From assembly GCA_031284065.1 (NCBI GenBank), contig JAITAP010000019.1, positions 1 to 6,998 of the forward strand: a DNA stretch of 6,998 nucleotides. Reading direction: 5' to 3'. The DNA is from Prevotellaceae bacterium. GTDB lineage: Bacteria; Bacteroidota; Bacteroidia; Bacteroidales; UBA932. Within the stretch, counting starts at the first letter, position 1; each line of letters starts with the position of its first letter. The notes below the pieces were generated by a model, which did no database searches, had not been told where the DNA came from, and saw nothing but the letters and a program-made list of their open reading frames with translations. A program made the position numbers and the translations under genes. Positions 5,675 to 6,998 of this stretch are shown here, piece after piece.

Positions 5675-6998
5675 TTATATGACCCTCACTTTCGTTTCAG
5701 GACTTACTATACGAAAATGTTCATACAAGTTTACCTTATCGACGGAGGTGGCAAAGCTGCTGTCTTTGAAAAGGGCGGTCAGCGGTTTGAGCTTGGCTAT
5801 CTCCTTAGCCACCTCTTCCGGCACGCTGTCGGCAAAGCAGGCAACAACTCCGTTGCCCTCATCAGCGTAGTCGTATAGGAAAATATCCGTTTCGCCAATA
5901 GCGCGTGTTTTCAATGGACGATTTAGCTCTAAAGCCATTGCTGTAAGGCAGCCAAAGAGCAGGTCAAGCGGCGTGCGGTCTTTTTTGATATTATCCACGT
6001 CAAATGCGAGCGACATCTGTTCTATTTCGCCAAGCGGACGGCGCACGGCTTTGAAGTTGTCATCATCCACTTTCAGCGCCCTAAAACCCAAATCCGCTGA
6101 TTCACGCAGATTATTTACATCAAACAATTTTGTATTTGCCTGCGGAATCTGCGGACAGAGTTGTTTGGCCGCTCTTCTTATTCTCTCCCTGCTTATTTCA
6201 TCAATGGTTTTGTAGCCCGCTTTATACGCTTCGCTCTTTTCATCGCATTTTTCGTCTAATTGTACGCAAATCCACTTTCGGTTGCCGCCGTCTTCGGCGT
6301 TGAGCTGCATCACGGCGTGGGCGGTAGTGCCGGAGCCGGCGAAAAAGTCGAGAATGAGGGGAGAATTACTAATAGATAGTTGTAAAATTCTTTTTATCAG
6401 TTCAATGGGTTTTGGTGTATCAAATATTCCGTCACCTAATAACTCATTCAATTTGCGAGTTGCCTCAGAAGTATAGAATTTATTGTCCCACCAACTTGTT
6501 ACAGTCTGTTTTGATTCTGCAGCAGTTTCCTTATAATATTTTTGTTGCAGTCCATTTGCTATTCTGACTATTAATCCCTTTTTATATTTTTCTTCCATTG
6601 TTTTTTTGGAAAAGCGCCAATACCCCTTAACTCCTAAAAATGTATAGTATGGATTACCCTTTTTTGCACCTCCTGGACCATCAACGGGAACTAATTTATA
6701 TTTACCTTTTTCATCAATTAAATTAAACCCCATCAGACTTTTTTCAACTCCAAAAAATTCTCTCTTTTCAAAAATTTTCTCTTGATTTTTTGCATACAAT
6801 AAAATAAAATTGTGGTTAGGTGAGATTATTTTATCATTGGAGACAGATGCTCTTGATTTGACGCAAATATTGGATATAAAATTCTCCTCTCCAAACACCT
6901 CATCGCAGAGCAGCTTGAGGTTTGCCTGTTCGTTATCGTCAATGGAGATAAAAATCACGCCGTCATCGGAGAGGAGGTTTCGGGCGAGCTTCAGGCGC
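5675..6998 (-). CDS. mod: Type III DNA methyltransferase, Mod subunit (partial, N-terminus beyond the right edge)
   Basis: The frame is open from the stop at 5675 to the window edge, about 440 codons. An apparent start at 6958 is an internal GTG: the codons before it read RLKLARNLLSDDG and continue into VIFISIDDNE, the standard region just after motif IV in beta-class N6-adenine methyltransferases. The DPPY catalytic motif and the true start lie outside. Counting from that GTG, residues about 25-200 are the variable target-recognition domain. Motif I for SAM binding, LDFFAGSGTTAHAV (203-216; DNA 6323-6349 for DFFAGSGTT), comes after it, as expected of this permuted class. About 215 residues of conserved Mod C-terminal region follow, ending TKVRVI. 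Mod methylates adenine in a short asymmetric site and supplies the specificity for Res. It is the first visible gene of the operon; no promoter for it is inside the window. Confidence 0.93.
   Translation of the reverse strand, partial: RLKLARNLLSDDGVIFISIDDNEQANLKLLCDEVFGEENFISNICVKSRASVSNDKIISPNHNFILLYAKNQEKIFEKREFFGVEKSLMGFNLIDEKGKYKLVPVDGPGGAKKGNPYYTFLGVKGYWRFSKKTMEEKYKKGLIVRIANGLQQKYYKETAAESKQTVTSWWDNKFYTSEATRKLNELLGDGIFDTPKPIELIKRILQLSISNSPLILDFFAGSGTTAHAVMQLNAEDGGNRKWICVQLDEKCDEKSEAYKAGYKTIDEISRERIRRAAKQLCPQIPQANTKLFDVNNLRESADLGFRALKVDDDNFKAVRRPLGEIEQMSLAFDVDNIKKDRTPLDLLFGCLTAMALELNRPLKTRAIGETDIFLYDYADEGNGVVACFADSVPEEVAKEIAKLKPLTALFKDSSFATSVDKVNLYEHFRIVSPETKVRVI
6361..6890 (-). other. 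AT-rich target-recognition segment of mod (probable swapped specificity cassette)
   Basis: Hand counting gives 170 G+C in 6361-6900 (about 31%). The adjoining gene segments are about 57% GC (6241-6360, motif I side) and 54% GC (6901-6998, FISIDDNE side). The boundaries coincide with the edges of the variable domain that reads the DNA target, while the conserved catalytic parts keep the GC-rich composition. The reading frame stays intact across both joints. This is what exchange of specificity domains between Type III mod alleles produces; a naturally AT-rich domain under different selection is the alternative. Confidence 0.6.

Noticed and set aside
6601..6607. Run of seven T (A7 in the coding strand) in mod, and a similar run at 2461-2467 in res, as phase-variation switches
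   Set aside because: Seven-base runs are short for contingency loci and arise easily from Lys-Lys codons in AT-rich coding DNA. No longer simple repeat is visible in the part of mod shown.

Overview
The window looks like chromosomal DNA of a Bacteroidota bacterium, probably Bacteroidales (inference). The support is a GxxExxY-family gene preceded by a 9-base AATCAGCGT-type tandem repeat, gene starts with AT-rich leaders and no clear Shine-Dalgarno, a fragment of a large HELAHGAF-type zinc-protease-like protein, and short hairpin repeats of the CATCCC-TAAC-GGGATG kind. I could not compare it with any database.

Layout. At the left edge (1-134, minus strand) is a truncated fragment carrying an HEXXH zinc-protease motif. 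Positions 135-290 show no gene and no convincing promoter. From 291 to 1460 on the plus strand is an intact, GC-rich rlmI-type 23S rRNA cytosine methyltransferase gene, the only clear housekeeping gene here. Positions 1461-2109 are non-coding but densely structured. They hold a perfect 36-base palindrome that probably terminates transcription (mainly leftward), then a block of about 320 bases bounded by inverted copies of a 15-base tag plus hairpin. That block contains a GC-rich GCCGTC tract and a second, inner inverted repeat starting GTCATTCCGAGCGCAGCGAGG.

From 2110 to the right edge, all on the minus strand, is a Type III restriction-modification operon. In transcription order it holds mod (DNA methyltransferase; its start lies beyond the right edge), a small GxxExxY / PD-(D/E)XK-like gene, and res (helicase-endonuclease). 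The small gene and res overlap by 11 bases, and mod is separated from the small gene by a 60-base spacer mostly made of the 9-base repeat. Mod and Res would form the usual complex: Mod recognises and methylates a short site, and Res translocates or switches along DNA by ATP hydrolysis and cuts unmethylated invading DNA. All Res helicase and nuclease motifs that I can check are present, so the system looks functional.

The most interesting points are these: (i) the target-recognition part of mod is strikingly AT-rich (about 31% GC by hand count) between flanks of about 54-57% GC, as expected for a swapped specificity domain; (ii) an uncharacterised nuclease-fold gene is embedded in the operon and physically coupled to res; (iii) the intergenic region between the convergent rlmI gene and the operon is a nest of repeats. 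The operon is also less GC-rich than rlmI, which fits horizontal acquisition.
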